Of a DNA stretch of 64,000 bases, positions 53,961 to 63,642 are shown piece by piece. The position numbers and the translations under genes are program-made. Within the stretch, counting starts at the first letter, position 1, and each line of letters begins with the position of its first letter. The notes beneath the pieces were generated by a model. The model was not told where the DNA came from. It made no database searches and saw only the letters and a program-made list of their open reading frames with translations. Source of the stretch: Flavobacterium sp. LC2016-13 (GTDB lineage: Bacteria > Bacteroidota > Bacteroidia > Flavobacteriales > Flavobacteriaceae); assembly GCF_009707955.1 (NCBI RefSeq), contig NZ_WMDQ01000001.1:744001-808000 (forward strand), in the 5' to 3' direction.

Positions 53961-54551
53961 TTATTCAGTCTGTTGAAATTTAAAAGTTAAATCTCCTGCA
54001 TAATATGTATTACGTGCGTTTGTTGGAAACAATGTTTCTGTTGCCAAACTAGAAATATAAGCATAACCTGTAATTGTAATATTTCCTGCTACAATAGGAT
54101 AAGTAGCTGCAGATCCGTCTGTTTTTGTCCTGTTAATCCAGTCATCGCTGTTTACCGTAAAAAAATATTCTTTCCCTTTAGTAAGCGCAATTGATGTAAT
54201 TGCTTTTTCTACCGTTACGTTTGCTGTGGCTACATTTAGAGTTTCAGATTTGATAACTGTTTTTGTTGCTGCATCCCATAAAGTAACTCTTAAAGCTGCA
54301 TTTACATCTGGAATTTTCACTATTATCGCGTTTATTTTTCCGGTTACGGTTGGCTTAAAGCTAAAACCATATTCATAAATTCCTGCGTTTTTTTGATCTA
54401 ACGCTTTCTGGTTGAATCCTGAACCTGCCAAATAAGCATCTAAAGGATTTTCTTCACTATATTTTACTGCATCGCTGTCGTTATCACTGCTGCATGAAAA
54501 TGTAATAAGCGCAACTGATAAAACAGCAAAAAGTGTTTTTAAAGTTTTCAT
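53961..54551 (-). CDS. DUF4082 lipoprotein
   Basis: 196 residues. Signal MKTLKTLFAVLSVALITFSC (Cys20) followed by SSDNDSD, an acidic stretch fitting surface export. The body (FSFKPTVTGKINAIIVKIPDVNAALRVTLWDAATKTVIKSETL... and YFFTVNSDDWINR) is the DUF4082 beta-sandwich. Its signal peptide is very like that of the neighbour upstream, so the two genes are probably co-expressed. Function unknown. Confidence 0.82.
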   Translation of the reverse strand: MKTLKTLFAVLSVALITFSCSSDNDSDAVKYSEENPLDAYLAGSGFNQKALDQKNAGIYEYGFSFKPTVTGKINAIIVKIPDVNAALRVTLWDAATKTVIKSETLNVATANVTVEKAITSIALTKGKEYFFTVNSDDWINRTKTDGSAATYPIVAGNITITGYAYISSLATETLFPTNARNTYYAGDLTFKFQQTE

Positions 54552-54597
54552 AATATTTTAATTTAACTGGTTTTTATTATTTGGTTTGTTTCAAAAA

Positions 54598-55125
54598 CTA
54601 CGGTTGAATATTAAAACGTGCACAAACTTCTTCGTAGCTCATTTTAGCATAATCCAGTTTTGCTGCTTTTGCTGTTTTAGCGGCAACACCGCCCGGAATC
54701 AAAATATATCTCCAGCTAAGTGTTGTTGGAAGACCTACTGTTCCTGATCCTGAATGTGTAAATCGGAACAACTTGATTTTCTTTAAAGTAGAAATGGCAG
54801 TAATTGTATTAACTGTTCCGCCTGCCAATGATGTATAAGGTAATGTAAAAGTTCCTGTGCCATAAGACATATACACTAATATGGTTCCTTTTGCAAGAAT
54901 ATCATCTGATAATTCCGGTGCATTAATACTGGTAGACATTCCTGAAGTTCCGTCTATTGTTTCTGCAACTGCTGTTGGAGCTGTTAACCAAGCGCTATAA
55001 ATAACATTTGCTGTTCCTGTATCTCCTTTTTCTCCATCGACTCCGTTTGTTCCGTCATCGCTGCTGCACGAAATTGTAGAAACTGCGACTAATAAAATAG
55101 TAAAAATTGTTTTTAAAGCTTTCAT
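54598..55125 (-). CDS. Lipoprotein with short collagen-like start
   Basis: 175 residues. Signal MKALKTIFTILLVAVSTISC (Cys20), then SSDDGTNGVDGEKGDTGTAN, a surface-export type SDD followed by a few Gly-x-x triplets. The rest is a beta-rich domain I do not recognise. It is divergent from the LytTR response regulator gene, with 202 bases between, and may be under its control. Confidence 0.75.
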   Translation of the reverse strand: MKALKTIFTILLVAVSTISCSSDDGTNGVDGEKGDTGTANVIYSAWLTAPTAVAETIDGTSGMSTSINAPELSDDILAKGTILVYMSYGTGTFTLPYTSLAGGTVNTITAISTLKKIKLFRFTHSGSGTVGLPTTLSWRYILIPGGVAAKTAKAAKLDYAKMSYEEVCARFNIQP

Positions 55126-55278
55126 AATAATTTAGTTTTAATATTCGTTAAATGGTTCGTATTTAATTCAATAACATTATTTTTGTAAAAGACAAAATGA
55201 TATAAATGATCCTTTTTTTTGTGTGTTGAATTAATTCTGAGGCAAATTTGCAGGAATAAAACAGCCCTAAAAACAGCT

Positions 55279-55321
55279 AATAGACAGACGACATTTTAAA
55301 TAGACAGACGACGTAAAATTG
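55279..55321 (+). promoter_or_regulatory. LytTR-type direct repeat and -7 element
   Basis: AATAGACAGACGAC occurs at 55279-55292 and again at 55299-55312 with a 20-base period. TAAAATTG (55314-55321) follows two bases later and matches TAnnTTTG in seven of eight positions. The ATG of the LytTR regulator is at 55328. LytTR proteins are known to bind two direct repeats about two helical turns apart, so autoregulation is likely. Confidence 0.65.
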
Positions 55322-55327
55322 AATTAA

Positions 55328-56035
55328 ATGACCAAAAAATACACCTGTATTATTATTGATGATGACGAAATTGACAGGTTAACGGTGGTATCGTTTGCCA
55401 AAAAATTTCCGATTCTGGATATTTTAGGTGTTTTTGAATCGGCTGAAGAAGCGCTTCCGTTTATCGAAAATCAAAAAATAGATATCTTGTTTCTTGATAT
55501 TGATATGCCGGGTTTAAGCGGCATTGAATTCAGAAAAAAAGCATTAGAAGTTCCTGCTTGTATTTTTATAACCGCACATCCGGAACATGCAGTTGAAAGT
55601 TTTGAAATCGAAACTTTAGATTTTATCGTAAAACCTTTAAAATTAGATCGCTTTGCGCAAACCGTAAGTCGTATTGAAGAGTTTATGGAAATTAAACTCA
55701 AAGCTTCTCTTTTTGAGGCCAGTATTGGCGGTGACACTATTTATATTAAAGAAGGTCATGAACAAACGAAAGTAAAACTGCATGAAATTTTATATCTCGA
55801 AGCTTTAAAAGATTACACACTTATTATTACCAATAAAAAAAGACATTGTGTTTTGTCGAGTATTGGGAATCTTTTAAAAGAAGATCATTTTCAGTCTTTT
55901 ATTAGAATTCACAGAAGTTATGCCGTTCAAAAACAGTTTATTCAGAAAATAAATTCAACCGAAATTATTTTAAACAACAACATTGCAATTCCTGTTGGAA
56001 GAAGTTATAAAGAAAACCTAAACCTGTTCTCATGA
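55328..56035 (+). CDS. LytTR-family response regulator
   Basis: 235 residues. Receiver domain with acidic pair DDDE (11-14), phosphoacceptor Asp57 in FLDIDMPGLSG, and FITAHPEHAVESFEIETLDFIVKP. C-terminal LytTR DNA-binding domain: IYIKEGHEQTKVKLHEILYLEALKDYTLIIT, FIRIHRSYAVQKQFIQKI, IPVGRSYKENL. Its end overlaps the histidine kinase start by four bases, so the pair is coupled. A direct repeat upstream fits its own binding site. Confidence 0.93.
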   Translation: MTKKYTCIIIDDDEIDRLTVVSFAKKFPILDILGVFESAEEALPFIENQKIDILFLDIDMPGLSGIEFRKKALEVPACIFITAHPEHAVESFEIETLDFIVKPLKLDRFAQTVSRIEEFMEIKLKASLFEASIGGDTIYIKEGHEQTKVKLHEILYLEALKDYTLIITNKKRHCVLSSIGNLLKEDHFQSFIRIHRSYAVQKQFIQKINSTEIILNNNIAIPVGRSYKENLNLFS

Positions 56036-58107
56036 GAAAAATAGGTTTTTTGTTTTTACTTTTTACAAGTCTTTCTGCTTTTGCGCAACAAGAACCGAAT
56101 TTAGGGCGATATCAAACTATTGATGAAAAACTCAAAGTCTGGTTAAAATACACCACTGAAATTTTAGACAAGGAAGATTATCCAAAATTAATTGCTGCCA
56201 CACAAAAAGGAATTGAGATTTCTGAAAATCATCCCGCCTATTTAAGCCGATTCTATTTACAACGCGGAAGTGCGTATGAATTTAGTAATAATCAATATCA
56301 AAAAGCATTGGTTAATTATGAACAAGCCTGGAAATATGCCAGAAAAGCCAGAAATCTAAAAAATGAAACAACTGCTTTAATGCGGCTTAATTACATTTAT
56401 TATTCTGTTCAGGATACTGCAAAAGGCAAATCATTGGCAAAATACATTAAACAAGTTGTTGATACTACAAAAAGCAATCGCACAAAATCTGTTCTAAACG
56501 GAAGTCTGGCCGAATACTATCAGAATAATTCGGAATATGAAACTTTTATTGGTTATCAATTAAAAGCAATTTCATATAAAAAACTGCTTAAAAAAAATAA
56601 AGTAAACGAGGAAAATATTGGCATATCTTATCTTCAAATTGGGAGCGCTTATACCAAAATGAAGCAATTTAGTAAGGCTATTGAATATTTTAATGAGGCA
56701 AAACCGTACGTAAAAAACTCTCCTTATGTTAGTGCCTTTTTAAGCAATTATTACTTGCACAGCTACGTTGCATTAAAGGAAAAAGACAGTGTTCGCAAAT
56801 ATTACAACCTAATATACACGTACCCAACAATAAAAGATTCTCTTTTTATCAATTTAAGTTTCGCTAACAGAAGTATGTCTGAGCATTCTACAAATGAAGG
56901 CAAAATAAACAAAGCCTATGATTATGCACAAAAAGCCGTTTTGTATGCACAAAAATCGAATGATGAAGATATCATAATGGAAGCAAATACTGTTTTAGGA
57001 AAGGTTTTGAATGAAAAAGGAGAACACAAAAAAGCAATCGAAGTATTAAAGAAAGCATCAACAAAGGCTTTAAAATACGATAAAGAATCTTTTGTAATCA
57101 TTAATAAAAAATTATCTCAAAGTTATGCGGCGCTGGGGCAATGGAAAGAAGCCTATTATTACAACGAAATCTACAGCAAAAACAACGACGAAATGATGGC
57201 GCAATCTGCTAAGCAAAATATCGCCAATGCCGAAGCTCGTTACCAAAATAAAACCAAAGGGCAGGAAATAAAAAATCTTTCGACTCAAAATACCATCAAA
57301 AATATTCAGATTTCAGAGGCTAAAAAACAACGATTTTTTTTAATATCAGGAATTATATTGATTGCAATTATTGGATTATTGCTTTTTAGACAGAATCAAA
57401 ACAGAAAGAAAACCAACCAAAAACTACAACTTTTAAATCAGGAATTAGACGAAGCCAATAAAGTAAAAGCTCGTTTTTTTGGTATTCTGAATCACGATTT
57501 AAGAAGTCCGGTTTCGAATTTAATTCACTTTTTACATCTTCAAAAAGAAAATCCTGAATTGATTGATGAAGCCACTGCTTTAAGAATGCAGACAAAAGTA
57601 ATTTCGGGCGCAGAGAATTTATTATCGTCTATGGAAGATATTTTGTTGTGGAGCAAAGGTCAAATGGAAAACTTTAAACCTCATCTTCAAAAAATTTCGA
57701 TTGCTGTTTTATTTGAAGAAAGTGAAAAGCATTTTTCAAGCGTTGAAGACATCCAAATCATATTCGAAAATCCGGAAAACATTAGTTTGATTACCGATGA
57801 AAATTACCTAAAAACCATCATCAGAAATTTAACCGGAAATGCCATAAAAGCACTCGATAAAACGCCTAACGGAAAAATAATCTGGAAAGCCTGGCAGGAA
57901 AACAACCAAACTTATCTTTCGATTACAGACAATGGCCACGGTGGAACTCAGGAACAATTTAAAGCGCTTTACGACGACTCAGAAGTCATCGGAATCAAAT
58001 CTGGTTTAGGATTGCATCTAATTCGGGATTTGGCAACGGCCATTAATTGCAAAATCGAAGTAAAATCTCAACCTGATTCAGGAACAACTTTTACGATTAT
58101 ATTTTAA
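56032..58107 (+). CDS. TPR-containing sensor histidine kinase
   Basis: 691 residues. Signal peptide (MRKIGFLFLLFTSLSAFAQ), a periplasmic array of TPR-like helices (about 35-400), one membrane helix at about 435-454 (FFLISGIILIAIIGLLLF), a coiled coil, a HisKA dimer with phospho-acceptor His488 in LNHDLRSPVSN, and an ATPase domain (NLTGNAIKALDKTPNGK, ITDNGHGGT, GLGLHLIRDLA). It is the partner of the LytTR regulator. HisKA kinases usually pair with other regulator types, so the pairing is notable. Confidence 0.92.
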   Translation: MRKIGFLFLLFTSLSAFAQQEPNLGRYQTIDEKLKVWLKYTTEILDKEDYPKLIAATQKGIEISENHPAYLSRFYLQRGSAYEFSNNQYQKALVNYEQAWKYARKARNLKNETTALMRLNYIYYSVQDTAKGKSLAKYIKQVVDTTKSNRTKSVLNGSLAEYYQNNSEYETFIGYQLKAISYKKLLKKNKVNEENIGISYLQIGSAYTKMKQFSKAIEYFNEAKPYVKNSPYVSAFLSNYYLHSYVALKEKDSVRKYYNLIYTYPTIKDSLFINLSFANRSMSEHSTNEGKINKAYDYAQKAVLYAQKSNDEDIIMEANTVLGKVLNEKGEHKKAIEVLKKASTKALKYDKESFVIINKKLSQSYAALGQWKEAYYYNEIYSKNNDEMMAQSAKQNIANAEARYQNKTKGQEIKNLSTQNTIKNIQISEAKKQRFFLISGIILIAIIGLLLFRQNQNRKKTNQKLQLLNQELDEANKVKARFFGILNHDLRSPVSNLIHFLHLQKENPELIDEATALRMQTKVISGAENLLSSMEDILLWSKGQMENFKPHLQKISIAVLFEESEKHFSSVEDIQIIFENPENISLITDENYLKTIIRNLTGNAIKALDKTPNGKIIWKAWQENNQTYLSITDNGHGGTQEQFKALYDDSEVIGIKSGLGLHLIRDLATAINCKIEVKSQPDSGTTFTIIF

Positions 58108-58157
58108 AAGGTTTGCTACAGATTGAATGTAATCTTTGTCTATAAATTTAAGTTTCA

Positions 58158-58225
58158 CGCAGATTTTGCAGATTAAGCAGATTTTTTTGATTTACTTTTA
58201 ATCCGCTTAATCTGCAAAATCTGCG
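58158..58225. repeat. Dispersed palindrome, CGCAGATTTTGCAGATTAAG family
   Basis: 25-base arms at 58158-58182 and 58201-58225 with one mismatch. Nearby are single copies of CACAGATT/CTGTGAC-type and AATTCGTGGC words. Confidence 0.8.
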
Positions 58226-58302
58226 AGAAAACAAATTTTACGTGTGAAATCTGTGACAAAAAAAACCACACAAACTATAATTCGTGGCAAAAAAACACCA
58301 AA

Positions 58303-58335
58303 TAAAAAAGGCTTGACTTTCGTCAAACCTTTTTT
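58303..58335 (-). terminator. Terminator of trxA
   Basis: AAAAAAGGCTTGAC-TTTC-GTCAAACCTTTTTT, nearly identical to the terminator at 53901-53930. It lies about 24 bases after the thioredoxin stop. Confidence 0.85.
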
Positions 58336-58358
58336 AAATATAAATTATAATCTTACGA

Positions 58359-58676
58359 TTACAACAAAGCGTCTAAACTATCAGCGTAGGTTTGTTTCGG
58401 AGCAACTCCTACTTGTTTTCCTACTACTTCACCGTTATGAAAAACCAAAACGGTTGGTATGTTACGCACACCATATTTTGCAGCGAATTCCTGGTTTGCA
58501 TCAACATCAACTTTACCAACAACTACTTTACCTGCGTATTCTTCACTAATTTGGTCAATGATTGGTCCAACCATTCTACAAGGACCGCACCATGCTGCCC
58601 AAAAATCTACCATTACTGGTTTATCTGATTTCAAAACTACTTCATCAAAAGTAGCATCTGTTATTGCTAATGCCAT
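58359..58676 (-). CDS. trxA: Thioredoxin
   Basis: 105 residues. Active site WCGPC with Cys30 and Cys33 in VMVDFWAAWCGPCRMVGPI, then VDVDANQEFAAKYGVRNIPTVLVFHNGEVV with the cis-proline loop. General cytosolic disulfide reductase; no signal peptide. The 262 bases upstream (58677-58938) hold no gene and include a TATCTTTA -7-like box near 58908 for the next gene. Confidence 0.96.
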   Translation of the reverse strand: MALAITDATFDEVVLKSDKPVMVDFWAAWCGPCRMVGPIIDQISEEYAGKVVVGKVDVDANQEFAAKYGVRNIPTVLVFHNGEVVGKQVGVAPKQTYADSLDALL

Positions 58677-58938
58677 AATATTTTATTTAAGTTATCCCTT
58701 TTGACTATGCTCAGGGTTACAGTTTTTAAATGTGTTTTTAACTGAGTACAAATTTAGAAATTAAAAACCAATCAAACGTCATTCGTAAATTAGTTTTAAT
58801 TATAAATGTATTGTCAATAATTATATTAATACTAAAATTCTTATTTATAAGTTTTGTCTTACAACTATCTGAGTGTCATGTTTATGAAATGCCATTGTCT
58901 TTTTATTGTATCTTTAATAATCAGAAATTTTGATTCAG

Positions 58939-61401
58939 ATGAAAGCAACTTTACTTCAAATAAAAAACGCATTGCAATCGGCACATTTTAAAAAGTATGC
59001 CAAACGTGCTGGTATTTTTATATTGATACTTATTGCATTGTTGCTTCTTGCATGTGGCGGATTATCACTTTATTTCAATCAGAATAAAACCGAAATCATT
59101 GCCAAAATAAACACTAAAATTAATGAAAACATAAACGGAGAATTTCATATTGGCGATGTTCATTATAAGTTTTTAACTGGTTTTCCAAACTTTACCCTTG
59201 CTCTAAAAGATGTTGAAATAAAAGACAAACAATGGCAAACCCACAAACATACGTTGCTAAAAGCAGAAGAAATCGAAGTGCGTTTGAATGTTTGGAGTTT
59301 ATTGCAAAAAGACATCAACATTCATAAAATATTGATAAACGATGCTAATATTTATGTTTACAAAGCCGAAAACGGATATTCGAATGCTACTATTTTTAAA
59401 CCAAAAAAGAAGAAAACACCCAAAAATAAATCAAAAACCGAAACTACAATTGATCAGATTGACCTCAACAATGTTCATTTTACGTTAGACAATCGCATTG
59501 GTCATAAATTATTTGATTTTGATGTTGAAAGCTTAAAATCGAAAGTAGATTTTGATGGAGACAATTGGCAAACCGATGTTTTTCTAGATACTCAAATTAG
59601 CAGTTTGGCCTTTAATACTGTTCACGGAAGTTTTGCCAAACAAAAAGAACTCATAGGAACTTTTTCAGTCGCTTATTCTGATGAAAAAGAAAGAATTGAT
59701 GTTGTAACGAAAAACCTAAAAATAGGATCGGATGCTTTTGATATTATTGCTTTTTTCAATCTCGCTAAAGGAAATGCGCTTTTTGGAATCAATATTAACA
59801 CTAGTATTTTATGGCAAAATGCATCGAATTTATTATCGGCAAACATAAGTTCTAAGCTTAACCGATTCGATTTAAAAAAGGAAATCGATGTGAATTGCGA
59901 TATCAAAGGTGATTTTAATGCCGAAGGAGATCCGAGAATTGTCGTTCAGGCTAAAATTGAAAATAATGAATTGAGTATTCCCGACGGATTAATTACGGAT
60001 TGTAATTTTAAAGGCATTTTTACCAATAATTTTAAACCAAAAGAAGGTTTCAACGATGCAAATTCGGCTATAATTCTGAGTCATTTTACGGGTAATTACC
60101 GCAATATTCCGCTTAAAATTCCGCAGGCTGTTATCAATAATTTAGAAAAACCAATCGCAACCGGAATCGTAAATTCTGATTTTGATGTTACAAAGCTAAA
60201 CGAAATTAGCAGCGACAAATGGATTCAGTTTACGGAAGGTCACGCCACGGCCAACTTAAAATTTCAGTTTGATATTGTCGATTTATACATTACTAAACCA
60301 CGTTTTATAGGAAATGTAAATGTTAACAATACCTCATTTCATTATATTCCAAATGATGTTCACGCTATAAAAACCAACGTTCAGCTCGATTTTACCGAAA
60401 AAGCGCTGGTGATTAAAAAAATCGCTTACAAACACAAAAAAAATACGATTTTCATTGACGGTAAGATCGATAATTTCCTGAATCTCTATTACGATGCTCC
60501 AGAAAAAATGATCGTAAACTGGAACGTTTATTGCCCAAATATTGATGTGAAACAATTGCTGGCAGTTTTGGCGGTTTCCCAAAAAAGAAAAACCACAAAA
60601 CAACCCAAGAAAAAAAGTACGCTTTCGAATCAAATGCGAACTGCAATCGAAAAATGTTCTGTTGTAATCGACATCAAAGCAGATAATATTACGTATAATA
60701 AACTGACGGCAACCAATACCAAAGCCACGATTACGATGATAAATTCTCAATTGTTGGTCAAAAATGGTTCTGTGCAAACTTCTGGCGGAAATGTTATTTT
60801 TAGTGGCGCGCTAACGCCTCAGGGAAAAAACTATATTTTTACCTCAAACGCACAGGTAAATCGTGTTGATATTGCGAGCTTTTTACGCTCGTTTAATAAC
60901 TTTGGCGTTCAGTCTTTTAATCCTAATAATATTCGCGGAAAACTCAGCAGCAATGCCAATGTTAGCGCTTTAATCAACAGCAAAGGCGAAATGATTACAA
61001 ACTCGATGCGCGGAAATCTGAATTTTAATGTCACTCAGGGCGCTTTGCTTAATTTTGAACCTATTGTAAAAGTGGGCAAATTTGCTTTTCCGTTTCGCGA
61101 TGTCAAAAACATTACATTCAGCGATTTATCCGGCAATCTTAAAATGCGTGGAGAACAAATAGATGTTGGTGATTTTACAATAAGTTCGAGTGTTTTAAAT
61201 ATGGATGCTGCAGGAATTTATTCTTTTGGCCGCGGAACCAATCTTGCGCTCACAATTCCTCTTCGAAATTCTAAAAATGACATTAATCTAGCTACCAAAG
61301 CCGAGCGCGATGCCGTTCGCGAACGCGGTCTTGTGTTGCATTTAATTGCTTTGGATGATGAAGGGAAAATGAAAATTAAGTGGGGGAAGAAGGATAAGTA
61401 G
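58939..61401 (+). CDS. AsmA-family protein
   Basis: 820 residues. One N-terminal membrane helix (AGIFILILIALLLLACGGLSLYF), then the AsmA_N-type segment (INENINGEFHIGDVHYKFLTGFPNFTLALKDVEIKD), long beta-rich periplasmic repeats, and a C-terminal AsmA-like region (NFNVTQGALLNFEPIVKVGKFAFPFRDVKNITFSDLSGNLKMRGEQIDVGDFTISSSVLNMDAAGIYSFG). Family members help lipid traffic to the outer membrane. The ATG is preferred over a TTG three codons upstream. Confidence 0.85.
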   Translation: MKATLLQIKNALQSAHFKKYAKRAGIFILILIALLLLACGGLSLYFNQNKTEIIAKINTKINENINGEFHIGDVHYKFLTGFPNFTLALKDVEIKDKQWQTHKHTLLKAEEIEVRLNVWSLLQKDINIHKILINDANIYVYKAENGYSNATIFKPKKKKTPKNKSKTETTIDQIDLNNVHFTLDNRIGHKLFDFDVESLKSKVDFDGDNWQTDVFLDTQISSLAFNTVHGSFAKQKELIGTFSVAYSDEKERIDVVTKNLKIGSDAFDIIAFFNLAKGNALFGININTSILWQNASNLLSANISSKLNRFDLKKEIDVNCDIKGDFNAEGDPRIVVQAKIENNELSIPDGLITDCNFKGIFTNNFKPKEGFNDANSAIILSHFTGNYRNIPLKIPQAVINNLEKPIATGIVNSDFDVTKLNEISSDKWIQFTEGHATANLKFQFDIVDLYITKPRFIGNVNVNNTSFHYIPNDVHAIKTNVQLDFTEKALVIKKIAYKHKKNTIFIDGKIDNFLNLYYDAPEKMIVNWNVYCPNIDVKQLLAVLAVSQKRKTTKQPKKKSTLSNQMRTAIEKCSVVIDIKADNITYNKLTATNTKATITMINSQLLVKNGSVQTSGGNVIFSGALTPQGKNYIFTSNAQVNRVDIASFLRSFNNFGVQSFNPNNIRGKLSSNANVSALINSKGEMITNSMRGNLNFNVTQGALLNFEPIVKVGKFAFPFRDVKNITFSDLSGNLKMRGEQIDVGDFTISSSVLNMDAAGIYSFGRGTNLALTIPLRNSKNDINLATKAERDAVRERGLVLHLIALDDEGKMKIKWGKKDK

Positions 61402-61430
61402 CTTTTTTTATCGCATTTTTTTTCATTTGG

Positions 61431-61593
61431 AGGAACGAGGAATCAGACTCGAAATTCGACAAAGATTGAGGCTTTGATTACGGAGTTACTCGCGGGAGAT
61501 TCCTCGTTCCTCGGAATGACAAACTAACCGCATACGCTATCTAACAACTGTAAATTTTCCCCAATCTTGTCATTCCGAGGAACGAGGAATCTC
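61431..61593. repeat. Palindrome GAGATTCCTCGTTCCTCGGAATGAC with an extra half-copy
   Basis: A 27-base arm at 61496-61522 is repeated perfectly in inverse at 61567-61593, with a 44-base loop. A third partial copy, GAGGAACGAGGAATC, is at 61431-61445. The gap between AsmA and the helicase gene holds nothing else. Confidence 0.85.
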
Positions 61594-61661
61594 CACAAGT
61601 AGCTCGACATAAATTACGCTTTTTTAAATTTACTGAATTAGAAATGTTTTAGAAATAGTAT

Positions 61662-63642
61662 TTAAATCTCTTCAATTCCTAATGATTTAAAAAATTCAAA
61701 AGTCCCATCATACATAAACTCTGGCCTTGTAATATCTTCATTATTTCCAAAAGGAATATAAATTACCATTCCTTGTCTAGCTCTAGTCAATAAAACACGA
61801 TAAGAATTAATTAAATAATTTGTAATTTCAAGACTATTGATGTTTTGCCATTTTGTTCCTTTAAATTTTCTATAATTCCATTGATTGTTGTGATAAAATA
61901 AATCTCCATCCCAAGCAACGCAAGTCCAATCTAATTCTAATCCTTGAATATCAAATTCAGTAGCTACTTCTTCAAGAAAATAAGAAGAACGAATATCATT
62001 GCTATCATTTAAAAACCAAATTGGAGCATCAATTTTCGCTTTTACGTTTAATCCAAAAGGTCTTAAGCGAATACCTCCAGATGAAGCCACAACTCCAATT
62101 CTTTCAGAGCCTTTTACCGATATTTTTAACCAATTTCTTGCTTGATCTAAATCACGAGTTATCTTAATTGGATAATCTCTTTTTATAAAATGCTCATAAA
62201 CTTCTTTAGCTTTTTCAATATTATTATTGATAATTTCTTGAATGAAATTAGATAATTGAGCACTTCTAAATGATCTCAAAGAGATGGATAAATGCAATTC
62301 ATCTTTCTTTATTGCTTTCCTTTTATTTAAAACATGTAATGCATCTTTATCTTTGATATAATTTTCGTCTTCAACAATTTTAGAAGAATAATAAATATCC
62401 CAATCTTCAAATTTATCAGAAAATGGTCTAATCCATTCTTCTAATCCTGCTTCTCCAGTATTAATTTCTTGTCCTCCTCCAATCAAACAAACTATTGTAC
62501 ACCAATCTTTATGTCTGTCCATTACTTCAATAAGAAATTCAGGTTCTGATTTATTAAAATCTGAAATTCCTTTGTTTCTCTTCATAAAATTTGAAGCTTG
62601 TTCTTTTGTCCATGCTCTTTGCGCTTCATCGAAAATTGTAACTTTTTCAATTGGCGCTTTTTCATCTTTTATAGAAGCATCTCTAAAATGATGAATATTT
62701 TTGAATGAATGATTTTACATGAGATTTAGCAAAAGATTTTGTTATAATCGAATTTTCTTCCCTAGAACTTTTAACTTTATCTCGCGCTAAAGCTTCTCTT
62801 AAAACATCTACCAGAGGACCATTACCTGAAAGAAAAACAGCATGTTCTTCCTGTTCATAATTTGAACGTAAATTAGCAATATTTAATCCTGCTAATGTTT
62901 TTCCTGCACCAGGAACTCCAGTGATGAAGCAAATTGATTTTCTGCTTTCATTTTTTGAATAATCTATAATTTCAGAAATACATTCTGAAGTAACAGATAA
63001 ATTTTCTGCACCTGAGTCACTTCTTGATATTTCAGAAACATTATGTTTTTTATATAAAGCTGTAGCCGCTTCTATAATTGTTGGTGTTGGTTTATATATT
63101 GAATTTTCCCAAGTGTCAACATTTACAATTTCTAAATCTTTAAATTTTGCTAAAGATTCAGATATTACTTCTGATAAATTATTTTCATTAGCTACAATTG
63201 TTTCGTATAAATTATCCAGAGATTTTTTGTAAACATTATTTACATTACTTGCTTTATCAGCAATTAAAATTGGAATAATATTCTTAGCATGACTTCCTTC
63301 GTGAAAATTATTCAAATCTAATCCATAATCAAAAGCTTGGTCTTTTGCGTACTTGTCATAACTATTTGAATCAATCTTAAATTCTAAAACAAATATGCAA
63401 TTATCAATAATTAAAATATTATCAACTCTTTTACCCATTATAGGAATAGTAAATTCAAAGTAAACTCTTCCCTTAAAATTTAAAATAGTTTGTTTTAGAA
63501 TTTCAATTTGAGTTTTCCATGCATTAGATTGTTGAATGGTCAACTTATTCAAATCATAGTTGCCAGATATTTTCCCATAAATGCTATCATTATTTTCAAC
63601 TATAAAATCATTAATGAAATTTGAGTAATAAGCCCTATTCAT
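61662..63642 (-). pseudogene. Nuclease-helicase (DUF2075/Schlafen-like) with one frameshift
   Basis: Read on the minus strand, the first frame (319 codons from 63642) has a PD-(D/E)xK-like start: VDNILIIDNCIFVLEFK with Asp74, Glu87 and Lys89, then Walker A TGVPGAGKT (Lys248). It ends with FIQKYSSF at a stop. Adding one A to the A-run at 62698-62702 joins it to NIHHFRDASIKDEKAP, then Walker B VTIFDEAQRAW, and the helicase C-terminal part with RVLLTRARQGMVIYIPFG to 61662. About 660 residues in all. It overlaps the XRE gene upstream by eight bases. Either inactive, or a read error. Confidence 0.78.
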
